Part shown: positions 48,595 to 57,606 of the stretch, in pieces
Numbering within the stretch: the stretch's first letter is position 1
Layout of the letters: every line of letters starts with the position of its first letter
DNA from: Pedococcus cremeus
GTDB taxonomy: Bacteria > Actinomycetota > Actinomycetes > Actinomycetales > Dermatophilaceae
Length of the DNA: 64,000 nt
Reading direction: 5' to 3'
Assembly (NCBI RefSeq): GCF_900111375.1
Contig: NZ_FOHB01000009.1
Coordinates: 117,317-181,316, forward strand
Made by a program: the position numbers and the translations under genes
The notes under the pieces: model-generated
Told to the model about the DNA's origin: nothing
The model's input: the letters and a program-made list of their open reading frames with translations, nothing else
The model's database searches: none

Positions 48595-48610
48595 GTGTGT
48601 GTACACGCAC
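48595..48610. promoter_or_regulatory. MarR operator 2
   Basis: GTGTGTGTACACGCAC is a palindrome with 14 of 16 positions symmetric. It begins immediately after the -10 and so covers the transcription start. Core GTGTG/CACAC half-sites are shared with operator 1. Confidence 0.6.
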
Positions 48611-48653
48611 TTTAGTGCGTCACCTGCCCACCCCAACCCACAGGAGAACTGAC

Positions 48654-49238
48654 ATGAGCACCAGCACCACCACCGCAACCCGGACCATCGACGGCCACGT
48701 CCTGCCGGCGGCCGGCACCTGGGAGATCGATCCCGGCCACGCCGACGTCTCGTTCACCGGTCGTCACCTCATCGTCACCAAGGTCCGCGGCCGCTTCACC
48801 GACGTGCACGGCACCGTCAGGGTCGGCGAGCGCATGACCGACTCCCAGGTCGACGTCGTGATCGGCATGGCCAGCGTCACCTCCGGCAGCGAGACCCGTG
48901 ACGACCACCTTCGCTCAGCCGACCTCTTCGACGTCGAGCGGTTCCCGGAGGCCACCTTCCGCAGCGTCCGGACTGAGTGGTCGGGCACGCAAGGCGTGGT
49001 CCACGGGGAGCTGACCATCCACGGAGTCACCAGGCAGGTTGCCCTCGACGCCAGCTTCGAGGGTCAGGTGCGGGACCCGTGGGGTGCAGACCGGGCCATC
49101 TTCTCGGCGACCACCACGGTCAACCGGGAGGACTTCGGCATCACCTGGAATGTGCCCCCCGAGGCCGGCGGTCTCCTGGTGAGCAAGGACGTCACGATCA
49201 CCATCGACGTCGAGACCGTGCTGCAGCCGCGTTCCTGA
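48654..49238 (+). CDS. YceI-family polyisoprenoid-binding protein
   Basis: A 194-residue lipocalin-like beta-barrel that binds isoprenoid chains. GTWEIDPGHADVSFTGRHLIV is the diagnostic start, followed by SETRDDHLRSADLFDVERFPEATFRS and VHGELTIHGVTRQVAL. No signal peptide is present, as in many actinobacterial members, so it acts in the cytoplasm or at the inner membrane face. ATG with CAGGAGAA upstream. It is controlled by the divergent MarR regulator; YceI-MarR pairs are frequent. Confidence 0.93.
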   Translation: MSTSTTTATRTIDGHVLPAAGTWEIDPGHADVSFTGRHLIVTKVRGRFTDVHGTVRVGERMTDSQVDVVIGMASVTSGSETRDDHLRSADLFDVERFPEATFRSVRTEWSGTQGVVHGELTIHGVTRQVALDASFEGQVRDPWGADRAIFSATTTVNREDFGITWNVPPEAGGLLVSKDVTITIDVETVLQPRS

Positions 49239-49280
49239 CCCGCCGCAGGGCCCGTTGCGCCTGGCGGCGGCCCCCGAGCA

Positions 49281-49790
49281 TCAGCCGGCGGTCGTCAGGT
49301 CCCTCTCGTACAGCCGGGTGGTCGACTCCAGGTGGTCGTACCGGTACGGCCGGCTCTCCCCCGTCGGCTCGAACCCCATGCGCCGCCAGAACCCCAGCAC
49401 CGCCGCGTTGGTGTCCACCACCGCGAGCCGGAAGCGGCGCGCCTCGGGCCACTGCGCGGCATACCGCTCGGTGGCGGCCATGGCCGCGGCGCCGACCCCG
49501 TTGCCCTGTCGCGAGCCGTCCACGAGCAGCAGCCCGATGAAGACGCAGTGAGGCTGTGGGTAGCCACGCAGCAGGTCGACGACCGCCACCAGCCCCTCCC
49601 CCTCGAAGCCGCCGAGCACGACCTTGTGCGACTCCGGCACCGACTCCGGGCGCATCATGAGCAGGCTCAACGCGTCGGAGGGTCCTGGCGGGTAGCCCGT
49701 GACCCGCACGGCGTAGTCGGGTGCCGACTCCAGCAGCGCCTGGAGGAGGTCCTCGTCGCCGGTGTCGAGCTCCCGTAGGGTCAGCTCCAT
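49281..49790 (-). CDS. GNAT acetyltransferase
   Basis: A 169-residue single GNAT domain with VFIGLLLVDGSRQGNGVGAAAM as the acetyl-CoA loop and AVLGFWRRMGFEPTGES near the C-terminus. The ATG (MELTLRELDTGDEDLL) shares two bases with the start codon of the divergent cobalamin-binding-type gene. The minus-strand sequence GGAGGAGGGA about 13 bases upstream is a plausible ribosome-binding site. Substrate unknown. Confidence 0.82.
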   Translation of the reverse strand: MELTLRELDTGDEDLLQALLESAPDYAVRVTGYPPGPSDALSLLMMRPESVPESHKVVLGGFEGEGLVAVVDLLRGYPQPHCVFIGLLLVDGSRQGNGVGAAAMAATERYAAQWPEARRFRLAVVDTNAAVLGFWRRMGFEPTGESRPYRYDHLESTTRLYERDLTTAG

Positions 49791-50679
49791 GCGGACAGTG
49801 TCCCTCCTCCCCTCGACCACCGAGATCCTGTTCGCGATCGGTGCGGGCGACCAGGTCGTCGGCGTGACGTTCGAGTGCGACCACCCGCAGGAGGCGCGCA
49901 GCCGCCGGATCGTGTCGACCACGGCCATCCCCGAGGGGCTCACGCCGACCGAGATCGACGCGTTCGTCACCCGGGCCATGCACGCCGGAGAGGACCTCTA
50001 CCACCTCGACGCGGGCGCCCTCGCGGAGCTCGACGCGGACCTCGTCGTGACCCAGGACCTCTGCGCCGTCTGTGCCGTCGACGTCGGCAAGGTCGACGAC
50101 GCCCTCGCCTACCTCGGCTGCCGCGCCGAGGTGCTCACCATCGACCCGCACACCATCGACGAGGTGCTGGCCTCCATCACCACCCTCGGTGAGGCGACCG
50201 GCACGCGCGAGCGCGCCGATGCACTCGTCGCCGGCTTGCGCGAGCGGCTGGCCCGCGTCGCGAGCGTCGTTGCCGGACAACGTATGCCGCGTGCACTCGT
50301 CCTGGAGTGGACCGACCCGCCGTTCGCGCCCGGGCACTGGGTGCCCGAGATGGTGACCGCAGCAGGTGGGGTCAACGCCCTCGGTGTCGCCGGGCAGAAG
50401 TCCGAGCGGACCACGTGGGACGCCGTGCGCGACAGCGCTCCCGACGTCATCGTGGCCGCCCCCTGCGGCTACCACCTGGACGACGCAACCGCGTTGGCGC
50501 AGAAGGCGATCGACGACGGGAGGCTGCCCGACGGCATACCGGTCTGGGCCGTGGACGCGAACGCGTCGTTCGCACGTCCGGGGCCTCGGCTGGTCGACGG
50601 CGTCGAGGCGCTGGCCGGGATCTTCCATCCCGACGTCGCGCAGCCGTCGGACCCGACGATGGCCCTGCGGCTGCGGTAG
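49789..50679 (+). CDS. cobalamin-binding-type periplasmic-fold protein, no signal peptide
   Basis: A 296-residue helical-backbone metal-receptor fold related to BtuF. RTVSLLPSTTEILFAIGAGD and GVTFECDHPQEAR begin the first lobe; DLVVTQDLCAVCAVDVGKVD and VPEMVTAAGGVNALGVAG continue. It begins directly with the fold, so it is either cytoplasmic or the annotated family of unexported cobalamin-binding proteins. No transporter subunits adjoin. The start lies inside the start of the divergent acetyltransferase; a GTG 27 bases upstream would overlap it further. Ligand unproven. Confidence 0.82.
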   Translation: MRTVSLLPSTTEILFAIGAGDQVVGVTFECDHPQEARSRRIVSTTAIPEGLTPTEIDAFVTRAMHAGEDLYHLDAGALAELDADLVVTQDLCAVCAVDVGKVDDALAYLGCRAEVLTIDPHTIDEVLASITTLGEATGTRERADALVAGLRERLARVASVVAGQRMPRALVLEWTDPPFAPGHWVPEMVTAAGGVNALGVAGQKSERTTWDAVRDSAPDVIVAAPCGYHLDDATALAQKAIDDGRLPDGIPVWAVDANASFARPGPRLVDGVEALAGIFHPDVAQPSDPTMALRLR

Positions 50680-50683
50680 CCGC

Positions 50684-51211
50684 TCAGCTGCCCTGCTGTG
50701 CCGCCCATTCGGCCACCCGGCGGGCACTCTCCTCCTCGGACAGGTCCTCGACGCGGGTCATCACCGACCAGCGGACCCCGAACGGGTCACGGATGCTCGC
50801 GAACCGGTCGCCGGACACGAACGTCGACGGCGGTTCCCGCACGGTGGCACCGGCCGCCTCGGCGCTCGCGACCACGGCGTCGACGTCGGCGCAGTACAGG
50901 CCGAGGGAGTAGCAGTCGTCGTCACCCGACGGCGGCGGCACGAGGTGGTAGTCGGGCACGGGCTCGCCGAGCTGCAGGTGGCCGTTGCCGAAGTCGAGCA
51001 CCGCGTGGGCGACGACCCCGCCCATCTCGGTCACGTCGACGACGCGGGCACCGAAGACGTCGCGGTAGAAGGCGATCGCGTCCCGGGCACGGGGCACGAC
51101 GATGAACGGTGTCAGGCTGGTCAGGCCGTGCGGGACGCCGTCGGTGGTGTGCGCGCCCGTCGCGGCGGTGGGGGCGGCGTTGGCGGTTGGAGTCGAGAGG
51201 TTCTGGGTCAT
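50684..51211 (-). CDS. VOC-family (glyoxalase-like) protein, PhnB-like
   Basis: A 175-residue protein with a 30-residue Thr/Ala-rich N-terminus then a PhnB-like VOC fold: LTPFIVVPRARDAIAFYRDVFGA, HAVLDFGNGHLQLGEP and SGDRFASIRDPFGVRWSVMTR. It is divergent from an AraC regulator across 70 bases, an arrangement that suggests the regulator controls it. Convergent with the cobalamin-binding-type gene, four bases apart. Function unknown. Confidence 0.83.
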   Translation of the reverse strand: MTQNLSTPTANAAPTAATGAHTTDGVPHGLTSLTPFIVVPRARDAIAFYRDVFGARVVDVTEMGGVVAHAVLDFGNGHLQLGEPVPDYHLVPPPSGDDDCYSLGLYCADVDAVVASAEAAGATVREPPSTFVSGDRFASIRDPFGVRWSVMTRVEDLSEEESARRVAEWAAQQGS

Positions 51212-51281
51212 GGCGTCGACGCTAGGACGCCGGCCGGACAACCTTCTTGGAGATTCGCGCCAGGTTGGAGAGGGTGGGCGT

Positions 51282-52073
51282 GTGGGCGACGAGTGGCGCG
51301 GCATCCTCTACCCCGCCTCGCTGCCCACCTTCACGCGGCTTCCGGCGCCGGAGCGGGTCGCGGGGCTGGTGCGCTGGTTCTGGATCCCCGAGTGGAACGT
51401 CGAGCCCGGACGTGTGTCACGCCAGGAGGTCATCGCCTTCCCTGCCTGCAACCTCGTGGTCGAGCCGTCCGTGGTGGGGCTGGCCGGGCCCACCACCCGC
51501 CGCTCGTCCCGCGACCTCACCGGCTCCGGCTGGGCGGTCGGCGCGCTGCTCCTGCCGGCCGCCGTCCCCCAGCTGGGCGTGGAACCAGGCGCGCTGCGCG
51601 ACTCCTACGTCGCCATGGAGCTCCCCGAGCTGCAGGAATCCGTCGTGACCGCGATGACACACGAAGGCCAGCCGCAGGATCGCCGGGCCCGCGCGGTGGA
51701 GGCGTTCGCCGACTGGGTGCAGGGCCACCTGGCGCCCCCGGACGACGAGGGCAAGCTGGCCAACGCGCTCACCCGGCTGGTCGACGAGGACCCCGACATG
51801 GTGCGGGTGGGCGACGTCGCGGACGCCCTCGGGGTGTCGGTGCGCACGGTGCAGCGCCTCGCGTCGCGGTACATCGGGGTGCCGCCCGCCGCGATGATCC
51901 GCCGGCGTCGGCTGCAGGAGGCGGCCCAGCGGCTGCGTGAGCAGCCGGACACCGAGCTGGCCGCGCTGGCGGCAGAGCTCGGCTACGCCGACCAGGCCCA
52001 CCTCGCCGGCGACTTCCGCACGGTGCTGGGCCTCACACCCAGCCGCTACCGGGGAGAGGCGGCCCAGAGCTGA
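51282..52073 (+). CDS. AraC-family regulator
   Basis: A 263-residue activator. The N-terminal ligand region (GILYPASLPTFTRLPAPERVAGLVRWFW) is of the DUF6597 type, and the C-terminal AraC DNA-binding domain contains both helix-turn-helix motifs: VGDVADALGVSVRTVQRLASRYIGV and LAALAAELGYADQAHLAGDFRTVLGLTPSRYR. GTG start chosen at the family boundary. The likely target is the divergent VOC gene. Confidence 0.87.
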   Translation: MGDEWRGILYPASLPTFTRLPAPERVAGLVRWFWIPEWNVEPGRVSRQEVIAFPACNLVVEPSVVGLAGPTTRRSSRDLTGSGWAVGALLLPAAVPQLGVEPGALRDSYVAMELPELQESVVTAMTHEGQPQDRRARAVEAFADWVQGHLAPPDDEGKLANALTRLVDEDPDMVRVGDVADALGVSVRTVQRLASRYIGVPPAAMIRRRRLQEAAQRLREQPDTELAALAAELGYADQAHLAGDFRTVLGLTPSRYRGEAAQS

Positions 52074-52106
52074 GCCGGGCCGCCGCCCCAGAACGGCTGA
52101 ACGTCG

Positions 52107-53498
52107 TCACTCGACGAGCGACGCCAGCAGGTCGGCGCGGGTGAGCACGCCCACCGGCTTGCCGTCCTCGACCACCATGATCGCGTCGGCCGTCTCGAGC
52201 TCACGGCGCGCGTCGGCGATCGGCTGGCCGGAGCCGACCAGCGGCAGCGGCTCCTCCATGTGCTGCTCGACCGAGTCGGTCAGGTGCGCCTTGCCGGCGA
52301 AGAGCTTCTCCAGCAGCGCCCGCTCGCTCACCGCACCGGCCACCTCACCGGCCATGACGGGCGGCTCGGCCTTGACCACCGGCATCTGCGAGACGCCGTA
52401 CTCGTGCAGGATCTCGATCGCGTCGCGCACCGTCTCGGTCGGGTGGGTGTGCACCAGGGCAGGCAGGTCGCCGGCCTTCTTGTGCAGCACCTCGCCGACC
52501 GTGGCCTCGCCCGCCGACTTCATGAAGCCGTAGGAGCTCATCCAGTCGTCGTTGAAGATCTTCGACATGTACCCGCGACCGGAGTCGGGCAGCAGCACGA
52601 CCACGACGGCGTCGGCCGGCAGGTCCTTGGCGGCGCGCAGCGCCGCGACGACCGCCATGCCGCAGGAGCCACCGACCAGCAGGCCCTCCTCGCGGGCCAG
52701 CCGGCGCGTCATCGCGAACGAGTCGGCGTCGCTGACCGGGATCACCTGGTCGACGACCGACGGGTCGTAGGCGCTGGGCCAGAAGTCCTCGCCCACGCCC
52801 TCGACGAGGTAGGGACGGCCGGACCCGCCGGAGTAGACCGAGCCCTCCGGGTCGGCGCCGATGATCTGCACCCGGCCGCCCTCGCGGTCCTCGGACACCT
52901 CGCGCAGGTAGCGGCCGGTGCCGGTGATCGTGCCGCCCGTGCCGACGCCGGCGACGAAGTGGGTCACCTTGCCGTCGGTGTCCTGCCAGATCTCCGGGCC
53001 GGTGCTCGCGTAGTGCGAGTTCGGGCCCTCTGGGTTGGCGTACTGGTTCGGCTTCCAGGCGCCCTCGATCTCCTTCACCAGCCGGTCGGAGACCGAGTAG
53101 TAGGAGTCGGGGTGGTCGGGAGCGACGGCGGTGGGGGTCACGACGACCTCGGCGCCGTAGGCCTTGAGCACGTCACGCTTGTCCTGGCTGACCTTGTCGG
53201 GGCACACGAAGACGCACTTGTAGCCCTTGCGCTGGGCCACGAGCGCCAGGCCGACACCGGTGTTGCCGGAGGTCGGCTCGACGATGGTGCCACCGGGCTT
53301 GAGCTCGCCCGAGGCCTCCGCGGCCTCGACCATGCGCAGGGCGATGCGGTCCTTCACGGAGCCGCCCGGGTTCACGTACTCCACCTTGGCCAGGACCGTG
53401 CAGGCGACGCCTGCGTCCCGGGTGACGTTGTTGAGCTTGACGAGGGGCGTGTTCCCGACGAGGTCGGCGATGTGCTCTGCGTACTTCACGCGCGCCAT
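52107..53498 (-). CDS. cbs: cystathionine beta-synthase
   Basis: PLP enzyme of 463 residues condensing homocysteine with serine. YVNPGGSVKDRIALRMVEAA holds the PLP lysine; IVEPTSGNTGVGLALVAQRKG and VTHFVAGVGTGGTITGTGRYLRE follow. A C-terminal pair of CBS domains (about 335-463; ISQMPVV-like segments VSQMPVVKAE and IMVVEDGKPVGVLTRADLL) probably binds a regulatory nucleotide or SAM. ATG at MARVKYAEH. In M. tuberculosis cbs lies near metB and the next two genes, an esterase and FadA3, are in the same order as here. Confidence 0.94.
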   Translation of the reverse strand: MARVKYAEHIADLVGNTPLVKLNNVTRDAGVACTVLAKVEYVNPGGSVKDRIALRMVEAAEASGELKPGGTIVEPTSGNTGVGLALVAQRKGYKCVFVCPDKVSQDKRDVLKAYGAEVVVTPTAVAPDHPDSYYSVSDRLVKEIEGAWKPNQYANPEGPNSHYASTGPEIWQDTDGKVTHFVAGVGTGGTITGTGRYLREVSEDREGGRVQIIGADPEGSVYSGGSGRPYLVEGVGEDFWPSAYDPSVVDQVIPVSDADSFAMTRRLAREEGLLVGGSCGMAVVAALRAAKDLPADAVVVVLLPDSGRGYMSKIFNDDWMSSYGFMKSAGEATVGEVLHKKAGDLPALVHTHPTETVRDAIEILHEYGVSQMPVVKAEPPVMAGEVAGAVSERALLEKLFAGKAHLTDSVEQHMEEPLPLVGSGQPIADARRELETADAIMVVEDGKPVGVLTRADLLASLVE

Positions 53499-53650
53499 CC
53501 TCTCAGATGGTGGACAGTGGTATGCCGTCGGCGGCCGTGCGGTCGCTCTCTCTTGCGGGAGCCCCGGTGGACTCCTGGCGTCCACCTCCCGGGGCACCGC
53601 CTGTCCGTCACGGTCGTTACCGTGGTGACCCCGACGGAGGAGGAGCAGGG

Positions 53651-54781
53651 ATGGGCCGGGCACGACGGGCGCGCAGGATCGCCGCCACCGCGGCATACGG
53701 CGGGGGCGGCGTCGCAGCGGGGATCGGCGCGCTCGGGGCCCTCGGCTACGGCCTGCTCAAGGCGGAGGCACGGATCGCGCGACGGATCGTCGGGGTGCAC
53801 TTCGAGGGCGCGCCGGACGACAACGGCCTCTACGGCGCCGGGGCCGGCGAACCCGTCGAGCTGCTCATGCTCGGCGACTCCTCCGCGGCCGGGATGGGTG
53901 CCGACAACCGCTTCCAGACGGTCGGCGCGATCATCGCGACCGGGGTCTCCGCGCTGACCGGCCGCCCGGTGCGGCTGACCAACCGCGCCGTCATCGGTGC
54001 CGAGTCGTCCGGGCTCGAGCTGCAGCTCGCCAAGGCGCTCGACGAGGCGCCCCGGCCGCACGTCGCGGTGATCCTGATCGGCGCCAACGACGTCACCCAC
54101 CGCGTCAACAAGGTGGTGGCCGTGCGCCACCTCGGGTCGGCGGTCAAGCGGCTGCGCGACGCCGGGGTCGAGGTCGTCGTCGGCACCTGCCCCGACCTCG
54201 GCACCATCGGCCCGATCCCCCAGCCGCTGCGCCTGCTCGGCCGTCGCTGGAGCCGCGACCTCGCGGCCGCCCAGACGGTGGCCGTCGTCGAGGCCGGTGG
54301 CCGCACCGTCTCGCTCGGCGACCTGCTCGGCCCCGAGTTCGCCGAGCGGCCGCACGAGATGTTCAGCCAGGACCGCTTCCACCCTTCCCCGGCCGGCTAC
54401 GCGCGGTGCGCCGCCGCGCTGCTGCCCAGCGTGTATGCCGCGCTCGGCGTCTGGGAGGGCGCCGGCGAGGAGGAGCGGGTGCCCGACCGCCGTCGCGGCG
54501 AGGGCATCGGCCCGGTCGCCCTGGCGGCGCAGCAGGCCGTGCGCGACCCCGGCACCGAGGTCAGCGCCACCGAGATCGCCGGCCAGCCGCGCGGCCCGCG
54601 GGGTCGCTGGGCCAAGCTGCTGCGCCGACCGCGCATCCCCCTGCCGCGACGCGGCGGCGACGAGGCACCGCCCGAGGGACCTTCCGAGGCGGCAGCCCCG
54701 GTCGAGGCGCCGGTGGGCGGCACCGAGACCAAGGACACACCGGACGCCCCGGCCGAACGGCATACCATCGGCGGTGACTGA
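53651..54781 (+). CDS. membrane-anchored SGNH/GDSL esterase
   Basis: A 376-residue hydrolase in the position of M. tuberculosis Rv1075c, a GDSL-like esterase. An N-terminal hydrophobic segment (AAYGGGGVAAGIGALGALGYGLL) anchors it. Block I is LLMLGDSSAAGMG with the nucleophilic serine, block III is LIGANDVTHRVNK, and block V is DRFHPSPAGYARCAA. The last 90 residues are a disordered Pro/Arg/Glu tail. ATG has GGAGGAGGAG upstream. It precedes the thiolase by 51 bases on the same strand. Confidence 0.9.
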   Translation: MGRARRARRIAATAAYGGGGVAAGIGALGALGYGLLKAEARIARRIVGVHFEGAPDDNGLYGAGAGEPVELLMLGDSSAAGMGADNRFQTVGAIIATGVSALTGRPVRLTNRAVIGAESSGLELQLAKALDEAPRPHVAVILIGANDVTHRVNKVVAVRHLGSAVKRLRDAGVEVVVGTCPDLGTIGPIPQPLRLLGRRWSRDLAAAQTVAVVEAGGRTVSLGDLLGPEFAERPHEMFSQDRFHPSPAGYARCAAALLPSVYAALGVWEGAGEEERVPDRRRGEGIGPVALAAQQAVRDPGTEVSATEIAGQPRGPRGRWAKLLRRPRIPLPRRGGDEAPPEGPSEAAAPVEAPVGGTETKDTPDAPAERHTIGGD

Positions 54782-54832
54782 GCGGCCGCTTACCTGCGGC
54801 CCTCGACTTCCCGCTCGAGGAGAGGAACACCC

Positions 54833-56056
54833 GTGACCGAAGCAGTCATCGTCTCGACCGCCCGCACGCCCATCGGGCGCGCGTTCAAGGGTTCGCTCAA
54901 GGACGTGCGGCCCGACGACCTGTCGGTCGGTGTCATCCAGGCCGCCCTCGCCAAGGTGCCCGAGCTCGACCCGGCGCTGGTCGAGGACCTCTACTGGGGC
55001 TGCGCCGAGCCGTCGGGGAAGCACGGCTCCAACATGGCCCGGGTCATCTCGGTGCTCGCCGGCTTCGACCACCTGCCCGGCGCCACGGTCAACCGGTTCT
55101 GTGCCTCCTCGGTGCAGACCACCCGGATGGCCTACCACGCGATCAAGGCCGGTGAGGGCGACGTCTTCATCTCCGGCGGCGTCGAGTGCGTCTCGCAGTA
55201 CACCAACTGGGCCGGGGCCGGTGGCTCCGCGGGCGACGACCAGAACCCGAGGTTCGACGACTCCAAGGCCCGCAGCGAGCAGATGGCCAAGGACAACACC
55301 ACGTGGACCGACCCCCGCGAGGAGGGCCTGCTCCCCGACGTCTACCTCTCCATGGGGCAGACCGCCGAGAACGTCGCCACCTTCCGCGGCATCTCGCGTG
55401 AGCGCCAGGACGAGTGGGGCGTCAGCAGCCAGAACCGGGCGGAGAAGGCCATCGCCGACGGCTTCTTCGAGCGCGAGATCGCCCCGGTGACCCTGGCCGA
55501 CGGCACCGTGGTCAGCAAGGACGACGGTCCCCGCGCAGGCGTCACCCTCGAGGGCGTCTCGCAGCTGCAGCCGGTGTTCCGCGAGCAGGGCACCATCACC
55601 GCCGGCAACTGCTGCCCGCTCAACGACGGCGCGGCCGCCGTGGTCGTCATGAGCGACACCAGGGCCAGGGAGCTCGGCATCACGCCGCTGGCCCGCGTGG
55701 TCGCCACCGGCGTCTCGGCCCTCTCCCCCGAGATCATGGGCCTCGGCCCGGTCGAGGCGTCCCGCCAGGCCCTCGCCCGCGCCGGCATGACCATCGGCGA
55801 CATGGACCTCTACGAGATCAACGAGGCCTTCGCGGCCCAGGTGCTGCCCAGCGCCGACGACCTCGGCATGGACTTCGACAAGCTCAACGTGCACGGCGGC
55901 GCCATCGCGCTCGGCCACCCGTTCGGCTCCACCGGTGCCCGCATCACCACCACCCTGCTCAACGGTCTGCAGGCCCGCGACGGCCAGTTCGGCCTCGAGA
56001 CGATGTGCGTCGGTGGTGGCCAGGGCATGGCGATCATCTACGAGCGGCTCAGCTGA
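54833..56056 (+). CDS. acetyl-CoA C-acyltransferase (thiolase), FadA3-like
   Basis: A 407-residue thiolase that either cleaves 3-ketoacyl-CoA or condenses acetyl-CoA. The acyl-accepting cysteine lies in VNRFCASSVQTTRM near residue 91. GHPFGSTGARITTT carries the His and CVGGGQGMAIIYERLS the second cysteine, so all catalytic residues are intact. GTG start with GAGGAGAGG upstream. The orthologous position in M. tuberculosis is fadA3. Followed by a strong hairpin. Fatty-acid or sterol side-chain breakdown is the probable pathway; no fadB is adjacent. Confidence 0.93.
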   Translation: MTEAVIVSTARTPIGRAFKGSLKDVRPDDLSVGVIQAALAKVPELDPALVEDLYWGCAEPSGKHGSNMARVISVLAGFDHLPGATVNRFCASSVQTTRMAYHAIKAGEGDVFISGGVECVSQYTNWAGAGGSAGDDQNPRFDDSKARSEQMAKDNTTWTDPREEGLLPDVYLSMGQTAENVATFRGISRERQDEWGVSSQNRAEKAIADGFFEREIAPVTLADGTVVSKDDGPRAGVTLEGVSQLQPVFREQGTITAGNCCPLNDGAAAVVVMSDTRARELGITPLARVVATGVSALSPEIMGLGPVEASRQALARAGMTIGDMDLYEINEAFAAQVLPSADDLGMDFDKLNVHGGAIALGHPFGSTGARITTTLLNGLQARDGQFGLETMCVGGGQGMAIIYERLS

Positions 56057-56093
56057 GCGGACCGCCGCGCCTCGGTATCGAGCGCGGTGACGA

Positions 56094-56139
56094 CGGAGGG
56101 CGGCCTCCCGGGAGCAGATTCCGGGAAAGCCGCCCTCCG
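56094..56139. terminator. terminator after the thiolase gene
   Basis: CGGAGGGCGGC (56094-56104) pairs with GCCGCCCTCCG (56129-56139), a perfect 11-bp stem. An inner CCCGGGA...TCCGGG element (about 56107-56125) can extend the structure. It starts 38 bases after the stop. Confidence 0.85.
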
Positions 56140-56167
56140 GCGTCTCCCGCTCGGACACGATGCAGGC

Positions 56168-57208
56168 ATGCGGCTGTTCCAACGCGACGCGCGCCCCCAC
56201 GAGCCGGCTGCCGCCATCGCCGCCTTCTGGGAGTGGTGGGCCGCCGAGGGTCGCGCCTCCGTCACGCAGGCACTCGAGGACCGCGACCCCCAGCGGGTCG
56301 GCGACGCGCTGTCCGAGGCGGTCTCCGCCATCCACCCCGACCTCGCCTGGGAGCTGGGCGCCGGTGACCTCGCGCAGCACGTGCTCGTCCTGAGCGCCGA
56401 GGGCGACCCCGAGCTCCGCCCGTTGGCGAACCGGTGGCTGCGGGCCTCACCCGGCATCGACGAGACCTGGGAGTATGCCGCGTCACGCCAGGCTGCCCCG
56501 GACGTGGAGCAGATCGCGCTCGGCCTCGGTGGCCGGGAGATCGCCTTCTCGGACGTCCGGGTCGGCGCGCGCAGGGAGGGGTGCCACCTCGACGTGCTCG
56601 TCTACCACCCGCTGTTCCGCGAGCTGGAGGAGCAGGTCCGTGGCCAGATCGCCTTCCTGGCGCTCGACTCCGCGCTGGGCGAGGACGACGTCGAGGCGTG
56701 GGTCGGTGAGATCACCCCGACGACCGAGCCGCCGCTCGACGGGTTCGGCCTCTCGGCGCTGCGCTCGGTCGTGCGCGACCTGCGCGACGACAACACGGAC
56801 GCCGACGGCACCCCCCACTGGGTGATCATGGAGGGGCAGGGCGACGAGGGGCCGGTCATGGCGTTGGCGCAGGTGCCGCTGTCGCCGACGACGGCGCCCA
56901 CCTTCGACACGCACGTGGCCGTCCTCGTGCCCTACACCGACCTGACCGAGCAGGGCTACCCGGGGCCGGGGTCGCTCGGGCCGCTGCGGGCGCTCGAGGA
57001 GCACCTCGGCGAGCGGATCAACGGCAGCGGCCGGATCGTGGCGCACCAGTCACACCGCGGCATGCGGGTGCTGCACATCTACGTCGACTCCACGACCCCG
57101 GCCGTCGAGCAGATGCGTGCGGCCGTCGAGGCGTGGGACCAGGGCCGCATCCGGGTCCAGGTCACGCCCGACCCGGGGTGGCACAACGTGGCCCACCTGC
57201 GGTCGTAG
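56168..57208 (+). CDS. DUF695-type protein
   Basis: A 346-residue cytoplasmic protein. It starts RLFQRDARPHEPAAAIAAFW and has acidic, beta-rich modules (VLVLSAEGDPELRPLANRWL, DVLVYHPLFRELEEQVRGQI), ending HRGMRVLHIYVDSTTPAVEQ. The last segment matches the DUF695 family, of which I know no biochemical function. ATG chosen as the first start after the thiolase terminator. Monocistronic. Confidence 0.75.
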   Translation: MRLFQRDARPHEPAAAIAAFWEWWAAEGRASVTQALEDRDPQRVGDALSEAVSAIHPDLAWELGAGDLAQHVLVLSAEGDPELRPLANRWLRASPGIDETWEYAASRQAAPDVEQIALGLGGREIAFSDVRVGARREGCHLDVLVYHPLFRELEEQVRGQIAFLALDSALGEDDVEAWVGEITPTTEPPLDGFGLSALRSVVRDLRDDNTDADGTPHWVIMEGQGDEGPVMALAQVPLSPTTAPTFDTHVAVLVPYTDLTEQGYPGPGSLGPLRALEEHLGERINGSGRIVAHQSHRGMRVLHIYVDSTTPAVEQMRAAVEAWDQGRIRVQVTPDPGWHNVAHLRS

Positions 57209-57257
57209 GTCTCGTCGTAGGTCTCGGGCGGGGCCTCGCCCCCGGCGCCCCCGGTCG

Positions 57258-57599
57258 TCAGGGGAGGGCACGCCGCAGGTCGGCGAGCAGGGCCTGCACG
57301 TGGGCGCCCCGGGCGGGCGAGGAGTCGGTGGCGCACGCGTCGTAGACGAGCACCGTGAGCTGGTCCATCACCACGGCGGGCCCGAGGTCGGGCACCGTGG
57401 CGCCGTCCACTTCGGCACCCGCCAGCCGGTCACCTGCCGCCTCGGTGAACCCGAGGGGCGCGAGCCGGGCGAGCACGTCGCGCACCGGCGGCACACAACG
57501 AAGCGCGTGGTCCAGCGGCAGCTGCTGCCACCGCTGGACCACGCGCCGGAGCTCGTCGGCCACGCCCTGCGGGACCGGGGAGGCCCCCGTGGCGCTCAC
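57258..57599 (-). CDS. hypothetical protein, 113 residues
   Basis: I do not recognise a family. The protein is soluble, helical and balanced in charge (VADELRRVVQRWQQLPLDHALRC at the start, ARGAHVQALLADLRRALP at the end), with cysteines in LRCVPP and YDACATD. GTG start seven bases after the Bax inhibitor-1 stop on the same strand suggests co-transcription with it. Codon use is normal for the window and the conserved-looking amphipathic composition supports a real gene, but this is the weakest of the coding calls here. Confidence 0.6.
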   Translation of the reverse strand: MSATGASPVPQGVADELRRVVQRWQQLPLDHALRCVPPVRDVLARLAPLGFTEAAGDRLAGAEVDGATVPDLGPAVVMDQLTVLVYDACATDSSPARGAHVQALLADLRRALP

Positions 57600-57606
57600 C
57601 GGGTCG

